Positions 13,926-14,891 of a stretch of 14,891 nt of DNA are shown piece by piece. How positions within the stretch are numbered: the first letter of the stretch is position 1; the number at the start of each line of letters is the position of its first letter. This DNA is from Sulfurovum sp. (GTDB taxonomy: Bacteria > Campylobacterota > Campylobacteria > Campylobacterales > Sulfurovaceae). Location: positions 1 to 14,891 of the forward strand of contig DAOUPF010000005.1 in assembly GCA_030626265.1 (NCBI GenBank), written 5' to 3'. Under the pieces are notes generated by a model that saw nothing but the letters and a program-made list of their open reading frames with translations, searched no databases and was not told the DNA's origin. The position numbers and the translations under genes were made by a program.

Positions 13926-14891
13926 ATGAGCAATACTCAACAAATAAAAGAATCTCTTAAGAAGTTAATAAACGATGATAGAGAATTTGTTGCTATGCTT
14001 TCTGGTGAGTGGGGAATTGGGAAAACTTATTTCTGGAATGAGTTCAAAAATAATCATCTAAAAGACAAAGATGTAGTTTATATTTCCTTATTTGGTAAAA
14101 ACTCTCTAGAAGATATTGAATCTGAAATAGTAACAAGACTTTATAAATACAATAAAGGTTTAAAAAAATATACAAGGCATTTGGATGTTGTTGGTAACCT
14201 AGGCTCAAAGGCTCTAGGGTTGCCACTTAATATTTCAATAGGTTCTTTGTTGTCTCTTTTTAACCCTAGTGATTTTAAAAATATTGTAATTTGTTTTGAT
14301 GATTTTGAACGTCTATCAGAAAAAGTATCTTTGAAGGATATTATGGGATTAATTTCTCAATTCAAAGAACAAAAGAAATGTAAAATCATTATGATACTTA
14401 ACGAAAAAGAGCTAGATAAACTTTCAGATATTGATGGAAAAAAACATGATGAAATATTTGCCCTTTATAAAGAGAAGATAGTGGACTATAGTTTCCATTA
14501 TAGTCCAAGTCAAGAGGAGTTATTTGAAGCCATACAAGAAGATATTGAAAAAGTAACCTTCTGTGACTCTGAACCAATATATAGCTTTTTTGTGAAAATA
14601 AACTTAAAAAATATTCGTATTATGAAACAAGCTCTTTATTCATTGGAAAAGTTTTCTTTTATCAAAGGATATAAATATGATGAAAAAGTTATTAATGAAT
14701 TTGTAGAGATTGCTTTGAATCTTTTTGTATTTAAAGCTAAAAGTAACTATTCATATTCTGATTTTGAAGACATGATAGAATATACCCCATATGAGCAACA
14801 AATGTACTTAGATGGACTAAATAGCGATAATAATCTAGATGTTAAAAAGAATGAAAAACATGAAAAAAATTTACCCTATTACTTTAGTGAA
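13926..14891 (+). CDS. KAP-family P-loop NTPase (partial, C-terminus beyond window)
   Basis: An ATG at 13926, immediately after the mqnD stop, opens a frame that stays open for 322 codons to the right edge. Walker A is GEWGIGKT (residues 27-34), followed by the family-typical YISLFGKNSLEDI. Walker B is IVICFDD (120-126) with FERLS after it, then a KIIMILNEKEL strand. This layout is that of KAP/P-loop-fold NTPases, many of which sit in phage-defence or other accessory loci. KAP proteins often carry membrane helices, but none is clear in the visible part. A GAGGTG ribosome site at 13908-13913 lies inside mqnD. The gene is much richer in A and T, with TTA/TTG leucines replacing the CTA/CTC of its neighbours, which suggests horizontal acquisition. 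The function is not assignable from this part. Confidence 0.78.
   Translation, partial: MSNTQQIKESLKKLINDDREFVAMLSGEWGIGKTYFWNEFKNNHLKDKDVVYISLFGKNSLEDIESEIVTRLYKYNKGLKKYTRHLDVVGNLGSKALGLPLNISIGSLLSLFNPSDFKNIVICFDDFERLSEKVSLKDIMGLISQFKEQKKCKIIMILNEKELDKLSDIDGKKHDEIFALYKEKIVDYSFHYSPSQEELFEAIQEDIEKVTFCDSEPIYSFFVKINLKNIRIMKQALYSLEKFSFIKGYKYDEKVINEFVEIALNLFVFKAKSNYSYSDFEDMIEYTPYEQQMYLDGLNSDNNLDVKKNEKHEKNLPYYFSE

Noticed and set aside
1..14891. tRNA, rRNA, CRISPR array or group II intron/retron
   Set aside because: No cloverleaf, rRNA segment, regularly spaced direct repeats or reverse transcriptase was seen; the long hairpins at 6194-6461 alone are not enough to call a retron.

Overview
This window looks like chromosome of a Campylobacterota bacterium (epsilonproteobacterial lineage), probably a Sulfurimonas- or Sulfurovum-like free-living member; the genus is a guess. 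The case rests on gene order and content: dnaG, a membrane TPR protein, rnhA, rnc and aroC sit together as in Helicobacter and Campylobacter; a futalosine-pathway menaquinone gene (mqnD) is present; RecA has a Campylobacterota-like sequence with no LexA-type box upstream; and -10 boxes are strong without clear -35 boxes. Genes are packed very tightly, with many 4 to 29 bp overlaps.

Layout. Positions 1-2475 (minus): a PP-loop ATP pyrophosphatase with an NFACT-R-like tail (probable tRNA thiolation, cut by the window edge), whose start lies inside the 3' end of dnaG. Positions 2533-5741 (plus): a divergent operon of a LapB-like membrane TPR/zinc-ribbon protein, rnhA, rnc and aroC. Positions 5742-8239 (minus): a yaiI/DUF188 gene, a 268-bp inverted-repeat element, a ywbE/DUF2196 gene, an unrecognised 165-aa gene and recA. 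Positions 8446-12989 (plus): a five-gene HAAT-type ABC importer (livK-H-M-G-F-like), substrate unknown. Positions 13059-13925 (plus): mqnD. From 13926 to the right edge: the first 322 codons of a KAP-type P-loop NTPase, visibly more AT-rich than its neighbours and open at the edge.

How the genes work together. Most of the window is housekeeping: replication priming, RNA/DNA hybrid removal, RNA processing, the last step of the shikimate pathway, recombination, and menaquinone synthesis for anaerobic or microaerobic respiration, plus one nutrient uptake system. The accessory parts are the 268-bp element and the KAP NTPase.

The most unusual structure is the element at 6194-6461. Its ends form a 33-bp inverted repeat (30/33 identical), and inside is a second 35-bp stem. 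Read as minus-strand RNA, that stem has 34 of 35 positions paired, including five G-U wobbles. The right end of the element supplies the last ten codons and the stop of ywbE. Removing the element on paper restores a TTGA stop/start overlap between ywbE and yaiI. It looks like a MITE-like insertion, or a mobile structured RNA, that landed exactly at a gene junction.
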